Assembly (NCBI GenBank): GCA_016285515.1
Contig: JAEEQW010000001.1
Span: forward strand, 62,001 to 126,000
Direction of reading: 5' to 3'
DNA: 64,000 bases
From: Bacteroidales bacterium
GTDB lineage: Bacteria > Bacteroidota > Bacteroidia > Bacteroidales > BM520
In this document: piece after piece, positions 26,782 to 34,505 of the stretch
Layout of the letters: each line of letters starts with the position of its first letter
Numbering within the stretch: position 1 is the first letter of the stretch
Program-made: the position numbers and the translations under genes
Notes under the pieces: generated by a model
Seen by the model: only the letters and a program-made list of their open reading frames with translations
Told to the model about the DNA's origin: nothing
The model's database searches: none

Positions 26782-28920
26782 ATGAAAATTTACGAAACAT
26801 CTAAAATCCGCAATATCAACTTGTTAGGTAGTGCTAAGGTTGGGAAGACCACGTTATCTGAGAGTATGTTGTTGCAAGGCGGCGTTATCACTCGTCGTGG
26901 CTCTGTTAAAGACGGAAATACGGTTTCCGATTACCGTGAAATCGAATTGGCAAAACAGAATTCTGTAAGTTCCACAGTAATGTGTACTGAATTTAAGAAT
27001 TTTAAAATCAATTTCATTGATAATCCAGGATTCGTTGATTACCTGGGCGAAATTTACGCATCAACAAAGGTAACGGATGCTGCCTTTATGGTTGTAAATG
27101 CAACCGAAGGTACTGAAGTCGGTACCGAGATTCAGTGGAGAATGCTTGCAAAATACAAAACTCCAGTGGTATTCGTACTTAATCAACTTGATCATGAAAA
27201 AGCTAATTTTGAAGAAGTTATTAACGGTCTTAAGGAAGATTTCGGCAACAATATAGTTCCTTTGCAGTTCCCTATAAGTACAGGTGCTAATTTTGATTCC
27301 ATAGTCGATATCCTTTCCAACAAGGTTCTGAAATATGGTAAGGACGGTGGTGTTGCTTCTGTTGAAGATGTCCCTGCAAATCTTGCCGACAGAGTTGAAG
27401 AGAGCAGAAATGCCATCATAGAGGCTGCTGCTGAAGGTGATGAAGCCCTCATGGAGAAATTCTTCGAGGATGGAACACTTTCTCCGGAAGATATTAACAA
27501 GGGTCTCAAACTCAGTATCATGAACCGTGATATGTTCCCGTTACTCTGCGTTTCCGCTGAAAAGAATATTGGCGTTGATTCGATGCTTGATTTTATCATC
27601 AACAATATCCCTTCACCGGATCAGACTGCTCCTGTAACTACAAGTGCAGGTGTGGAACTGCATAACAGCGTCAATGACCCTGCTGCAGCATTCATCTTCA
27701 AGACTTCAATAGAATCACACCTCGGAGAACTTTCATTCTTCAGGGTTTATGGTGGTGAAATCTCAGAAGGTCAGGATGTTATCAATGCAAATAATGATGG
27801 TAAGGAAAGAATATCACAGGTAATGGTCGGTTCAGGTAAGAACCGTACAAAGATTGCCAAAGTGGTTGCCGGTGACTTCGGTGTTACTATCAAGCTGAAA
27901 GATGCAAGAACAAACCAGACTCTCGTCTCCAACAAGACTACTGTCGGTTTCATCCCACCATTTGATATTCCTGAACCTATATTCTCATTGTCAATAAAGG
28001 CTACCAACAGTTCCGATGATGAAAAATTAGGTGTTGCTCTCAACGATATTCAGAGAGTTGACCCGTCAATACGTGCAGGCTTCAGCCGTGAACTTCGTGA
28101 ACTCGTTCTTAGCGGACTTGGTGAAATCCATATCAATACTGTAAAATGGTATCTCAACAACCTGAATAAGATAGAAGTTGACCTTTATCCTTCAAAGATT
28201 CCTTATCGTGAAACAATCACCAAGATTGCCGATGCTAACTATCGTCACAAAAAACAGTCAGGTGGTGCAGGTCAGTTCGGTGAAGTTCATCTCAGAGTCC
28301 AGCCATACGTTGAAAATTATGAGAAACCTACGGATTTCCCAATCAGAGGTACTGAAGAGTACAATCTTGACTGGGGTGGCAAACTCATATTCAACAACTG
28401 TATAGTTGGTGGTGCCATTGATGCACGCTTCATGCCGGCTATTTTGAAAGGTATCATGGAACGTATGGAGCAAGGTCCTCTGACAGGTTCATACGCACGT
28501 GACATTGTCGTTTATATTTATGATGGTAAGATGCACCCGGTTGACTCCAACGAAATGGCATTCAAACTTGCAGGACGTAACGCTTTCAGGGAAGCCTTCA
28601 AGAATGCAGGTCCTAAGATTATGGAGCCTATCTATGATGTTGAAGTCCTTGTACCAGAAGATCTTATGGGTGGTGTCATGACCGACATCCAGAACCGTCG
28701 TGGTATTGTTATGGGCATGGATTCAGAAGGCCATTATCAGAGAATACGTGCACAGGTTCCTTTGTCAGAAATGAACAGATATTCAACCGCATTGAGTTCA
28801 TTGACATCAGGCAGGGCAACATATTCTATGAAATATAACGAATATCGCCAGGTACCACCAGATGTTCAGGATAGGCTGCTGAAAGCTTACGCTGAAACTC
28901 AGACTGGCGAAGAAGATTAA
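26782..28920 (+). CDS. Elongation factor G paralogue (EF-G2 type) with altered GTPase residues
   Basis: The 712-residue protein has the five-domain layout of EF-G but is not the main fusA product. The P-loop is GSAKVGKTT (residues 16-24). Switch I lacks the usual RGITI sequence and reads QNSVSS near residues 59-64. The switch II motif is DNPGFVD (80-86), with Phe84 where the catalytic histidine of DTPGHVD should be. The base-recognition motif is NQLD (134-137) instead of NKMD. Domain IV is intact (GGAGQFGEVHLRV). This pattern matches the Bacteroides EF-G2 paralogue, which is reported to support translation without GTP hydrolysis and to matter for gut colonisation. It is not a tetracycline-resistance protein of the TetM/TetQ kind. 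Confidence 0.85.
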   Translation: MKIYETSKIRNINLLGSAKVGKTTLSESMLLQGGVITRRGSVKDGNTVSDYREIELAKQNSVSSTVMCTEFKNFKINFIDNPGFVDYLGEIYASTKVTDAAFMVVNATEGTEVGTEIQWRMLAKYKTPVVFVLNQLDHEKANFEEVINGLKEDFGNNIVPLQFPISTGANFDSIVDILSNKVLKYGKDGGVASVEDVPANLADRVEESRNAIIEAAAEGDEALMEKFFEDGTLSPEDINKGLKLSIMNRDMFPLLCVSAEKNIGVDSMLDFIINNIPSPDQTAPVTTSAGVELHNSVNDPAAAFIFKTSIESHLGELSFFRVYGGEISEGQDVINANNDGKERISQVMVGSGKNRTKIAKVVAGDFGVTIKLKDARTNQTLVSNKTTVGFIPPFDIPEPIFSLSIKATNSSDDEKLGVALNDIQRVDPSIRAGFSRELRELVLSGLGEIHINTVKWYLNNLNKIEVDLYPSKIPYRETITKIADANYRHKKQSGGAGQFGEVHLRVQPYVENYEKPTDFPIRGTEEYNLDWGGKLIFNNCIVGGAIDARFMPAILKGIMERMEQGPLTGSYARDIVVYIYDGKMHPVDSNEMAFKLAGRNAFREAFKNAGPKIMEPIYDVEVLVPEDLMGGVMTDIQNRRGIVMGMDSEGHYQRIRAQVPLSEMNRYSTALSSLTSGRATYSMKYNEYRQVPPDVQDRLLKAYAETQTGEED

Positions 28921-28940
28921 ACTGCAATTAACAGTTAAGA

Positions 28941-28979
28941 AAAAACCGGTAATCTCAAATCGAGGTTACCGGTTTTTTT
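28941..28979 (+). terminator. Intrinsic terminator after the EF-G paralogue
   Basis: A stem of about 16 bp (28941-28956 with 28962-28977, one G-T pair) with the loop AAATC ends in a run of T. It lies 20 bases after the stop codon. Confidence 0.88.
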
Positions 28980-29080
28980 ATGACTTCGTCATTGCGTACC
29001 CCAAAATAGGGTATGTAGAATGTTTTTTTCACCTTCCCGTGTCTATTTTTTGAAAGCAGCATATCGGACTTTCCCGACAT

Positions 29081-29172
29081 TTGTAGGGCTGGTCGTACCA
29101 CGGCAGCCACCTTGTAATGGCTGCCACAATGTGACAGCCCTACAATATGCCACCATGTGACAGCCCAACAAT
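29081..29172. repeat. Nested palindrome plus 26-bp tandem repeat, noncoding
   Basis: The outer arms TTGTAGGGCTG (29081-29091) and CAGCCCTACAA (29135-29145) enclose an inner stem GGCAGCCA/TGGCTGCC (29102-29109 and 29118-29125). A 25-base unit at 29122-29146 is repeated at 29148-29172 with two changes, a period of 26. The rest of the 28980-29353 gap shows no gene. Short frames across it are made of these repeats. Confidence 0.8.
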
Positions 29173-29222
29173 GGACACGGATTATTATTCCACTACATAT
29201 TTCCGCGTAGCAGGCAGCACCA

Positions 29223-29280
29223 GCGTTGAGGCGTTTTTGTAAGCAGTACGAGCAAGCTCCTGGAAGTGTCATTTTTTCCC
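29223..29280 (+). repeat. Dispersed element, copy A
   Basis: About 58 bases starting GCGTTGAGGCGTTTTTGTAA and ending AAGTGTCATTTTTTCCCC are related to 31247-31300 (copy B). Both contain TTGAGG-x-GTTTT, a GAGC/CTCC core and AAGTGTCATTT. Copy A runs directly into the 23-bp tandem repeat. Confidence 0.55.
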
Positions 29281-29353
29281 CGAAAATCTTTTCTACTTTT
29301 CCCCGAAAAATTTTTCTACTTTTTCCCGAAAATCTTTTCTACTTTTCCCCGAA
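29278..29353 (+). repeat. 23-bp tandem repeat, three full copies and a partial fourth
   Basis: The unit CCCCGAAAATCTTTTCTAC plus TTTT occurs at 29278, 29301 and 29324 with one substitution in each of the second and third copies. A fourth starts at 29347 and breaks off after CCCCGAA. The period is exactly 23. There are no spacers, so it is not a CRISPR array. It abuts the truncated DUF4143 gene. Confidence 0.85.
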
Positions 29354-30094
29354 TTGATTATTTTTGCCTCAGAAATCGCTTTAGACAAAGCCTTCGATTA
29401 TGTCGATGCCATTGCCGAGCGGGATATGTCCCGGGTAGATAAGACTAACAGAAGTCCGGAAAGAGTACGCAGACTGATGCGCTCCTATGCTCGCCATCAA
29501 GCATCCCAGGCCACATTTGAAACCATGGCGGAAGACATGCGAGCCAATGAGCCCCAAGCGTTGGACACAGATACCATCGCATCATATATCACGGCTTTGC
29601 GCAAACTCTTTGTCGTGGAAGAGTCGGAGGCTTGGAATCCCAATCTTCGTAGTAAAACGGCTATCCGGACATCCAATACCCGGTATTTCACAGACCCTTC
29701 CATTGCATCGGCCAGTTTGGGATTAGGGCCGAATGATCTCTTGAACGATTTCAACACTTTCGGTCTCCTGTTCGAGACGCTTGCCGTCAGGGACTTGAGA
29801 ACTTATGCCAATGCTCTGATGGGGAAGGTTGCCCATTATCGCGACGTGACAAACCTTGAATGCGATGCTGTTGTCCATTTGCGTGACGGGAAATATGGTC
29901 TTGTGGAGATCAAGATAGGCGGTGACAATCTCATTAACGAGGGCGCAGATTCTCTTAAGAAGCTCCAGGGTAAAATTGACACCACCAAGATGAAGAAGCC
30001 CTCCTTCCTGATGGTGCTCATCGGCATCGGTGAAATTGCCTACCGCAGGGACGATGGCGTGTACGTGGTTCCACTTGGCTGCTTGAAAGATTAA
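29354..30094 (+). pseudogene. DUF4143 / AAA-type ATPase, N-terminal ATPase domain missing
   Basis: The 247-residue frame encodes only the C-terminal half of a common Bacteroidetes ATPase of about 400-440 residues. Visible blocks are DYVDAIAERDMSRVD, PERVRRLMRSYARHQ, NPNLRSKTAIRTS, RYFTDPSIA, FETLAVRDLRTYA and the nuclease-like ECDAVVHLRDGKYGLVEIKIG, followed by the usual ending DGVYVVPLG. The Walker A and B region is absent. The only start is a TTG directly after the tandem repeats, and a TAnnTTTG-like octamer (TATTTTTG, 29359-29366) falls inside the first codons. A deletion probably removed the 5' half. It looks more GC-rich than its neighbours, consistent with transfer. A shortened product could still be made. 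Confidence 0.75.
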
Positions 30095-30207
30095 GGACAC
30101 CCTTCTTTGTACGGCTTCGACTACCGCCGCTTTAACCGCCATATTGGCGAAATAGAGTGTATCTATGTGCTTGATTTCTTCAAGCAACTATGGGATAATG
30201 GGGTATA
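30095..30207 (+). pseudogene. Unidentified coding remnant after the DUF4143 gene
   Basis: Directly after the DUF4143 stop the same frame stays open for about 37 codons, including YGFDYRRFNRHIGEIE and a final LDFFKQLWDNGV before a stop at 30205-30207. The composition looks coding-like, but there is no start codon of its own. It may be the end of another lost gene. I do not recognise the family. Confidence 0.3.
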
Positions 30208-30218
30208 ACAAATATAGC

Positions 30219-31178
30219 TTACAACTTCACAAATTTAACCACTGAATCTCCTGATTTCACAAAATAGATACCAGATTTAAGATCAGCGACGTCAATCGAG
30301 GTACGTATGCCTTCAAATGAGATATCTTTCACGACTTGTCCTAATATATTGGTTATTATGATATCAGACTTATTCCAGCTATCGGAATCCACATATATGT
30401 ATTTTTCGGCTGGTGACGGATAAACCTTGATTTCTGCCTGCTTTATATCGTTTATTCCATCGGTGGGCACCAAGAAGCATGTATCAATAACCCCAAACAA
30501 TGGATAATGTTTCCAGTACGTTTCATTTTCATAGCAGATTATTGTATTATACATTCCCCACGGGCTGTGATAATAATTCAGAATTGGTGTTATGTTTGAT
30601 CCAATTCCCTCGATAAATTCGAGATTCATATAATCACCAGGGGCGTCAAACATTGCGGATGTATGTATATGCTTCAATCCATCGGCATAATACACGCTGT
30701 CCACCACGGCATACGGAATATCATCATTGTAAACCAAACACTCCCTAAAAAATGGCAGTGGCCAGTCGTTGTCATGGTCATAAACCCGTATGGAATCTCC
30801 CACTTTGAGGCTCATGTCAGAAACTATAACATCTTCCGTATCCGATGAGGTTCTGAGATACAGTCTTCCGGTGGTCAGATCTTCTCTAAGATAATGATTG
30901 CTCGCAATGAAATATCGATCAAAATAGCTGTCATTGATATTTATTGACCAAGTGTCCGGAAGCATAATTTTAAATACCGCAAGTTTATAATAAGTCACAC
31001 TATCTATCACTATGGTTGCATCAGGACGTGACGCACACTCCATAGTATAATCAGCATCAATAACTGCAGAAAAGACAGACCATTTAGTGTATTCATTGCC
31101 GAAATAAGACCTGTATGGCTGCGCAAATCCGCTGGCTGACAGTAAAACCATCGCCAAGAATAAAAGTAATTTTTTCAT
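30219..31178 (-). CDS. Exported protein with T9SS type A sorting domain, function unknown
   Basis: The 319-residue protein has a signal peptide (MKKLLLFLAMVLLSASGFAQ). A beta-rich body of about 215 residues is followed by a C-terminal sorting domain with the family's marks: a linker GINDIKQAEIKVYPSPAEKYIYV, the segment ITNILGQVV and a final GIYFVKSGDSVVKFVKL-type strand pair. The body contains DTWSIN, a GIGSNITPILNYY-like segment and few cysteines, and I assign no fold. It is similar in plan to the next gene to the right (31376-32254), which also has a GIGS segment before the tail, so the two are probably paralogues. It lies between two copies of a dispersed element. Confidence 0.82.
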   Translation of the reverse strand: MKKLLLFLAMVLLSASGFAQPYRSYFGNEYTKWSVFSAVIDADYTMECASRPDATIVIDSVTYYKLAVFKIMLPDTWSININDSYFDRYFIASNHYLREDLTTGRLYLRTSSDTEDVIVSDMSLKVGDSIRVYDHDNDWPLPFFRECLVYNDDIPYAVVDSVYYADGLKHIHTSAMFDAPGDYMNLEFIEGIGSNITPILNYYHSPWGMYNTIICYENETYWKHYPLFGVIDTCFLVPTDGINDIKQAEIKVYPSPAEKYIYVDSDSWNKSDIIITNILGQVVKDISFEGIRTSIDVADLKSGIYFVKSGDSVVKFVKL

Positions 31179-31246
31179 TTTAAATGGATTTTAATATTAC
31201 TGTCCGCTAAACTTAATAACCCCCATTCCAACTCATTGTAACACAG

Positions 31247-31300
31247 GGGTTGAGGTGTTTTGTAATAACGATGAGCTCCCCAAAGTGTCATTTATTTTCA
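31247..31300 (+). repeat. Dispersed element, copy B
   Basis: About 54 bases beginning GGGTTGAGGTGTTTTGTAAT and containing AAGTGTCATTTATTTTC are related to copy A at 29223-29280, in the same orientation and about 2 kb away. The rest of the 31179-31330 gap shows nothing recognisable. Confidence 0.5.
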
Positions 31301-31330
31301 GGGTAAGACAGGTTTCAATTTCCTGATTAA

Positions 31331-31367
31331 TTAAAATGGGCAGATGTGAATGTCGCATCTGCCCATT
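31331..31367 (-). terminator. Intrinsic terminator of the T9SS gene at 31376-32254
   Basis: A perfect 12-bp stem (31335-31346 with 31356-31367) with a 9-base loop is followed on the minus strand by TTTTAA. It lies 9 bases after the stop codon of the minus-strand gene. Confidence 0.82.
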
Positions 31368-31375
31368 GTGAATGT

Positions 31376-32254
31376 TTACATTTTTACGAATTTCATAGTG
31401 GCGTTGCCTAACCTTACGAAATACACGCCCGGCTGTAAACCAGTAAGATCAAGCCTTAATGCTTCTCCGTTATATTCACGTTTCGTCACCAGCATTCCGG
31501 TAATTCCGTAGATTTCCATTTCTCCCGACAAGCTGCCGCCGAAATCAATATATGTGTATTCCCTGGCAGGATTAGGATAAATCAAAAAGTCGTCCTTGTC
31601 AATGTCGTCAATTCCTAAAGTTCCTTGTCTCCAGCAGTTTTCCGAAGCATTATCACGATATAGTATTTCATTATTTACAGTCATGCACGTAAGAAAACTT
31701 TTATATCCATCTAAAAACCATTCCATACCATGTGTGACACCCGTGGTGCTTCCGATACCTTCTATCCATGTCTCCTCTATGTATCCGTCCCATGCCAGCT
31801 CTATTTTCTTCCTTGTTATTCCATCTTCAAGAGTAGTGTCATTTACACTTTGGACAACAAGATAATAAGATGGCTCCAAATCGGAAAAAATAGTATCGCC
31901 TTCATTCAGGTTAAAGTCGTATGCAAGTAGTTCATATTGGTAATGAGTGTATCTGTGGTAAACCTTATGAGTTGCTGGATCTTCCCTCATAAAGCAGTCA
32001 ATCTGCCATTGATATGGACTGTTCTTTTCGCTTGCATATATTATCTTATATGTCAGGTCATTAATCACAGTGTCTTCTCCGAACCATTTGTAAGCTCTTG
32101 TATATTCGTAGTAGTCAGCAACGTTGTAACAGACGTTCCACTGCTTGTTTTCTTCTATAAGAGGAAGATATTCATGCGAATCTTTGTTCACATTTTGTGC
32201 GACCATCTGCAATACAGACAGAAGCATTAACATTGTAATCATTAACTTTTTCAT
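31376..32254 (-). CDS. Exported protein with T9SS type A sorting domain, paralogue of the neighbour
   Basis: The 292-residue protein has a signal peptide (MKKLMITMLMLLSVLQMVAQ). Its body of about 200 residues contains EENKQWNVCYN, FNLNEGDTIF and ETWIEGIGSTTGVTHG. The last ~70 residues are a sorting domain (LGIDDIDKDDFLIYPNPARE, ending GVYFVRLGNATMKFVKM). The body resembles a widely spread type of Bacteroidetes surface protein of unknown function. Upstream is a near-consensus promoter with phased repeats just beyond it, next to the gene of a membrane-bound HTH regulator, so it is the best candidate target of that regulator. Confidence 0.85.
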   Translation of the reverse strand: MKKLMITMLMLLSVLQMVAQNVNKDSHEYLPLIEENKQWNVCYNVADYYEYTRAYKWFGEDTVINDLTYKIIYASEKNSPYQWQIDCFMREDPATHKVYHRYTHYQYELLAYDFNLNEGDTIFSDLEPSYYLVVQSVNDTTLEDGITRKKIELAWDGYIEETWIEGIGSTTGVTHGMEWFLDGYKSFLTCMTVNNEILYRDNASENCWRQGTLGIDDIDKDDFLIYPNPAREYTYIDFGGSLSGEMEIYGITGMLVTKREYNGEALRLDLTGLQPGVYFVRLGNATMKFVKM

Positions 32255-32340
32255 GGTATTATTATTTAATTTTTGAATGTTTATTCATTTATTCTTTTGA
32301 GATTAATAACATTGATAATTTCAACTCAAACTTTCGCCAG

Positions 32341-32373
32341 CAAAATTAGTCCCTTCCGATATTACCCTCCAAA
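32341..32373 (-). promoter_or_regulatory. Near-consensus promoter of the T9SS gene at 31376-32254
   Basis: On the minus strand TTTG (32373-32370) is followed after 21 bases by TAATTTTG (32348-32341). Both elements and their spacing fit the Bacteroidetes consensus. Transcription from about 32337 would give a leader of roughly 83 bases. Confidence 0.72.
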
Positions 32374-32382
32374 TAAAAGTGC

Positions 32383-32417
32383 GGGAATTTTGCGGGAATT
32401 TGAAGGAATTTTGCAGG
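32383..32417. promoter_or_regulatory. Helically phased GGAAT repeats, probable activator-binding site
   Basis: Four boxes begin GGA at 32384, 32395, 32405 and 32416 with steps of 11, 10 and 11 bases, close to one helical turn. The first three read GGGAATTTT, GGGAATTTG and AGGAATTTT, and the fourth is degenerate (AGGATGTT). They lie roughly 45-80 bases upstream of the predicted transcription start of the T9SS gene, just beyond its -33 element, where an activator would bind. Confidence 0.55.
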
Positions 32418-32424
32418 ATGTTAA

Positions 32425-34500
32425 TTATTTTTCAACAAATTCCTCTACTCCAGCCACATCCAAAACATAATCCCTAACGGTTTCATCAATTCTCAACTTG
32501 CCCATCAGTTCTTTGGCTTGTTTCCGCACGGTGGAATAATCCCTTTGCCGCAACACGGCAATCTGCTTGTTGCTCAACCCCAAAAGATAAAGATAGCACA
32601 ACAGCAAATCCTCATGGCTGATACCTGGGTAAAGACATTGTAAGGTTGGCTTCAGCTCACCATAATGCACTGTCACCACCTCGCTAAGTTGTGCAATCGT
32701 ATCGTCATCAAGGCTAATATGGTAATGTGAGTAAGGCTTTCTTGTGGTGATGTGCAAATCACGCACCAAGCCGTTGATTTTGGCACACACGGATTCCTCC
32801 AAAAAAGCCGCGTAATGTTCGGCAGCACCCGTCCGCTTACGGCCAAGTTCTTTTTGCAAAGCGTTCACATTCTCTTTGCTCTGCCGTAAGCTTCGTTCCA
32901 ATTCCTCGCGTTCCTTCTGGTAGGCATTACGCTCCGCTTCCAATTCCTCAACATGCCGCATCTTGGTCTTCTCTATCTCCTTTTCCGACTGGTCTTTCTG
33001 TAATTTCAGTTCCTCTTCATGCCTTTTCAATATTTCTTCTACCTTCTGTTGATGTTTTCGCTCGGCATCAGTTAACCGTTGTTCGGCTTCCGCTTGCAAT
33101 CGTCTCAATTCCTTCTCATGTTTTTGCTCTGTCTCACCAAGCACCCTATCTGCTTCCTCTTGCTGCTGTTTTAATAGTTGTTTGCTTCTCAGTTTCACCA
33201 CAATGAAAACGGTCAATGCAATCACAATAGCAATGGGTACAATAATTTCAATCGTGTTCCTTATGGATTTTTTCCGTGCTTCTTCCGCCTCTTTCTCTTG
33301 TTTTTGAATCATGTAATCCTTAAACATGTCTTCAAGTTTCGAGACCATCGCTTTGTTTTCTCCCTCAGTTTTCTTGTAATCAGCCAAGAAACGTGTACAT
33401 TCATCCGACTTAGACTGGTTTCCAATACTATCATAAATGAGACGCAAATAATTTGCTGATAGGATTTGAAATTTTATGTCATCTTTATTTTCAAATACAG
33501 GTTCTAAATATCTTAGAGCCGAATCAAATATTCCTCCTTCAAAGAAAAGGGCTCCTATGGTCATGTATCGATATATTCGTTCGGTTTCATTGTCGGCAAG
33601 CAGGACAATTTGTTTGAGTTTATCCAAAGGTTGGTCAATTTCAATTCCATACCGATAATCAGAAACTGCCTTACTTGACACAATATCTCTGTAAACTAGA
33701 TTATTTGTGTCTGTCATACATTCTAAAGCTTGTCCAAAATACTGTCTTGCTTTATCTATTTCATTCTTCTTGTCATATTCCTGACCTATTCTATATAAAA
33801 AATTGGAAACACCAATAGGCGATGTGGGTTCTATTTTACAATAGGCAAGTGCGTTCTCATAACAAGTGATGGCAGATTCAATCATAAACTGCTTTGAAAA
33901 TATTTCACCGAGACGTCCATACGTTAAGGACATAAACCGCGCCTTATGACCTACCAATTCCTTCTCCTCAAAATACTCTTCCATCATCTCCAATGTCTGT
34001 AGGTATTCCGCGCAGGCATCCACCACATCGCCCTTTTCATAATACCCCACACCATCAATATAATGTGCCCGCGCATCCAGAAACGCAATGTTTTGGACAT
34101 TTTTGGCTGACGCACGCGGTGCGTCCCTACGGCTGTCCGTCTTATATCCATCCGCTGCAACTATCGAATCAAAATAATCCACCGCCTTCAGCAAATCTTC
34201 CCTATTGCTCTGCCCATAGTCATTCTTGTACAGCAGCTCCGAAATCAGCATCTGGCAATAATGCCCCTCAAACTCACCAAGGCTGTCCGCCTCGGGGCTT
34301 GCCGCAAACTCCAGCATCACCGTCAAAGCACTGTCCGGCTGCTTCCACATCAGCGAGTCTATCTCCTTTAAAGCTTCAAGCGCGGCAGTCCCACTCTGAG
34401 AGGTGGTGCCCGTCAAGGCGGGGGAGTCAGGAGAACTTCCACATCTCACCATCACAGCAAGCAGAAGCCCCAATCCTAATATGTGCCACAACCGTTTCAT
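32425..34500 (-). CDS. Membrane-bound TPR/coiled-coil regulator with C-terminal HTH
   Basis: The protein has about 691 residues from ATG 34500. The N-terminus has a hydrophobic signal (HILGLGLLLAVMV) followed by RCGSS, which is not an ideal lipobox. The sensor part, to about residue 400, consists of TPR-like helices (for example YGRLGEIFSKQFMIESAITCYENAL). A membrane helix (IIVPIAIVIALTVFIVVKL) comes next, then a long charged coiled coil with many KQ, RH and EE repeats. A C-terminal HTH follows (HEDLLLCYLYLLGLSNKQIAVL, then STVRKQAKELMGKLRID). Such one-piece sensors are frequent in Bacteroidales. An in-frame palindrome interrupts the sensor region at 34095-34138. Part of the gene near the 5' end is more GC-rich than the surroundings. 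Confidence 0.82.
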   Translation of the reverse strand: MKRLWHILGLGLLLAVMVRCGSSPDSPALTGTTSQSGTAALEALKEIDSLMWKQPDSALTVMLEFAASPEADSLGEFEGHYCQMLISELLYKNDYGQSNREDLLKAVDYFDSIVAADGYKTDSRRDAPRASAKNVQNIAFLDARAHYIDGVGYYEKGDVVDACAEYLQTLEMMEEYFEEKELVGHKARFMSLTYGRLGEIFSKQFMIESAITCYENALAYCKIEPTSPIGVSNFLYRIGQEYDKKNEIDKARQYFGQALECMTDTNNLVYRDIVSSKAVSDYRYGIEIDQPLDKLKQIVLLADNETERIYRYMTIGALFFEGGIFDSALRYLEPVFENKDDIKFQILSANYLRLIYDSIGNQSKSDECTRFLADYKKTEGENKAMVSKLEDMFKDYMIQKQEKEAEEARKKSIRNTIEIIVPIAIVIALTVFIVVKLRSKQLLKQQQEEADRVLGETEQKHEKELRRLQAEAEQRLTDAERKHQQKVEEILKRHEEELKLQKDQSEKEIEKTKMRHVEELEAERNAYQKEREELERSLRQSKENVNALQKELGRKRTGAAEHYAAFLEESVCAKINGLVRDLHITTRKPYSHYHISLDDDTIAQLSEVVTVHYGELKPTLQCLYPGISHEDLLLCYLYLLGLSNKQIAVLRQRDYSTVRKQAKELMGKLRIDETVRDYVLDVAGVEEFVEK
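34095..34138. repeat. Palindromic repeat inside the TPR regulator gene
   Basis: GACGCAC (34109-34115) and GTGCGTC (34119-34125) form a stem around GCG. Outer arms GGACA (34095-34099) and TGTCC (34134-34138) are also complementary. Read on the minus strand, it encodes an arginine-, alanine- and serine-rich stretch (DSRRDAPRASAKNV) without breaking the frame. Confidence 0.7.
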
Positions 34501-34505
34501 GCCTG

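Noticed and set aside
26782..28920. Tetracycline ribosomal protection protein
   Set aside because: The switch II and base-recognition motifs match the Bacteroidetes EF-G2 type (DNPGFVD, NQLD), and no mobile-element context is present.
28955..29272. A 105-codon open frame on the minus strand
   Set aside because: It is built from the palindrome, the 26-bp repeat and copy A, overlaps the terminator stem and has no protein-like domain pattern.
29278..29353. Possible CRISPR array
   Set aside because: The 23-bp units are directly adjacent with no spacers, and no cas gene is nearby.
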